DNA of 36,070 bases, taken from Micromonospora orduensis (GTDB taxonomy: Bacteria; Actinomycetota; Actinomycetes; Mycobacteriales; Micromonosporaceae). Both the position numbers and the translations under genes were made by a program. Below, piece after piece: positions 35,191-36,070 of the stretch. Location: the NCBI RefSeq assembly GCF_006228125.1, contig NZ_VDFY01000175.1:1-36070 (forward strand). The letters run 5' to 3'. Position 1 is the stretch's first letter, and each line of letters starts with the position of its first letter. The notes below the pieces were generated by a model. It was not told where the DNA came from. It saw nothing but the letters and a program-made list of their open reading frames with translations, and did no database searches.

Positions 35191-36070
35191 TCACCGGGCG
35201 AACGGCTCCACCATCATCGCCGCCGCGCGTAGCCACGCCTGCCGGGTCTCCGGCTGGAGTTGGTGGTACTCGATGGACGACCCGGTCTCCAGCGCCGGGT
35301 CGTACGGCACCACGGCAACCCCCCGGGTCCGGGTGGCGAAGTGCCGCTCCAGGTCGTCCTGGAGGGCGGATCGCCCCGGCGTGGGGCAGGAGATGAGGGT
35401 GATCGCGTTGTCGGCCAGCTCGCTCATGCCCTCCTCGTGCAGCAGGTCGAGCATCCAGTCGGCGCTGAACGCCGCGTCCTCGCGGGGCACGGTGGTCACG
35501 ACCAGCTGGTCGGCGGCCTGCATCACGGTGCGCCAGTTGGGGCTCTCCACGTTGTTTCCGGTGTCCACGCAGACCACGTCGTGGGTCCGGCGCAGCAGCT
35601 CCAGCACCCGCCGGACGGTGAACTGGTCGAGTCGCTGGGCGAAGCGCGGGCTCTCCTCGCCGGCCAGCACGTCGTACGAGCCGTCGGAGGCGTGCCGGAG
35701 GAAGTCGTCCAGCCGGTCCAGCAGGGTCGCCCCCTCCAGGATCTCGATCTGGGCCAGCTCGCTGATCAGGTGGCGGATGGTCCGGGCGTGCCGGGCGCTG
35801 CCGGCGCGCAGCCCGAGGGTGCCGCGCAGCTCGTTGTCGTCCCAGGCCAGCACGCCCCGCCCGCGCACACTGCCGACCGTGGCGGCGGCGAGGACGGTGG
35901 CGGTGGTCTTGTGCACCCCGCCCTTGGGGTTGGCGAACGCGAACACCCGGGGCGTGCCCAGGTCCCGGCGGAGCACCCCGGTGGCCCGTTCCACCTCCTG
36001 GTCGACGCCCTGCGCCCGCCACTCGATGCGGGGCGGGTAGCCCTGCTCGGCGACCGCCGAGCCGATCGAC
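35191..36070 (-). CDS. MinD/ParA-like ATPase (5' end outside the window)
   Basis: The frame is open to the window edge (residues SIGSAVAEQGYPPRIEW precede the first internal GTG), so the N-terminus is missing. The visible 292 residues have a deviant Walker A of the ParA/MinD class, NPKGGVHKTT, in which His replaces the usual Gly before the Lys. AWDDNE corresponds to the A' aspartate, and VVCVDTGNN to Walker B. ParA/MinD ATPases position chromosomes, plasmids or protein complexes by ATP-driven dimerisation on DNA or membrane. No ParB partner is next to it, so it is probably not the chromosomal parA. Its cargo is unknown. The DUF2567-type gene follows by 56 bp. Confidence 0.85.
   Translation of the reverse strand, partial: SIGSAVAEQGYPPRIEWRAQGVDQEVERATGVLRRDLGTPRVFAFANPKGGVHKTTATVLAAATVGSVRGRGVLAWDDNELRGTLGLRAGSARHARTIRHLISELAQIEILEGATLLDRLDDFLRHASDGSYDVLAGEESPRFAQRLDQFTVRRVLELLRRTHDVVCVDTGNNVESPNWRTVMQAADQLVVTTVPREDAAFSADWMLDLLHEEGMSELADNAITLISCPTPGRSALQDDLERHFATRTRGVAVVPYDPALETGSSIEYHQLQPETRQAWLRAAAMMVEPFAR

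Overview
The window is a stretch of actinobacterial chromosome. Base composition is very GC-rich, start codons are often GTG and sometimes TTG, and neighbouring genes commonly overlap by 4 nt (ATGA or GTGA). The gene order, the PriA-type isomerase, the trp-associated membrane protein and the leaderless-type promoters fit Micromonosporaceae, most likely Micromonospora or a close relative (inference from gene content and protein style, not a database match). I see no CRISPR array, rRNA, tRNA, transposase or prophage gene.

Layout. 1-402 is the end of a GNAT acetyltransferase. 416-2794 (minus) holds lgt followed by an FAD monooxygenase, divergent from a Nudix-like gene (2896-3474). A 50-bp AT-rich inverted repeat separates the Nudix gene from trpC-trpB-trpA (minus, 6599 down to 3628). 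A small plus-strand gene (6998-7267) and a 12-bp hairpin separate this unit from a second tryptophan/histidine unit: an NTase-HisI fusion, trpE and the trp-associated membrane protein (minus, 10731 down to 7287). Next come an ABC-2 transporter with its TetR regulator (10925-13030, plus), a DUF2470/HugZ-like gene behind a near-consensus DtxR/IdeR iron box, and a heterodimeric ABC exporter (17565 down to 13904). A TIGR03085-type protein, a class I terpene synthase and a long-chain acyl-CoA synthetase follow on the plus strand (17736-21406). Then come an LtrA-family membrane protein, a MocR regulator divergent from a YczE membrane protein, and a small unknown gene.

The right third is histidine biosynthesis and redox. 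hisF stands alone. It is followed by an MDR-family oxidoreductase and the ohrR-ohr peroxide module. The main his operon runs on the minus strand from 33698 to 28404: hisD-hisC-hisB-(57-aa membrane ORF)-hisH-(basic membrane protein)-priA-ridA. A Lon-substrate-binding-domain protein is divergent from hisD. A DUF2567-type membrane protein and a partial MinD/ParA-like ATPase close the window.

How the genes work together. trpE, trpC, trpB and trpA supply four tryptophan enzymes, and PriA in the his operon probably supplies the missing TrpF activity as well as HisA. hisI lies with trpE, so the two pathways are interleaved in both gene order and enzyme use. Nine transcription starts share a TANNNT -10 hexamer placed 6-8 nt before the start codon, which suggests leaderless mRNAs are common here.

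The items most worth a second look are the NTase-HisI fusion with a possible internal hisI start, the 57-aa translationally coupled membrane ORF between hisB and hisH, the iron-box-controlled DUF2470 gene, the MocR/YczE intergenic repeats, the 50-bp inverted repeat after trpA, and the orphan terpene synthase.
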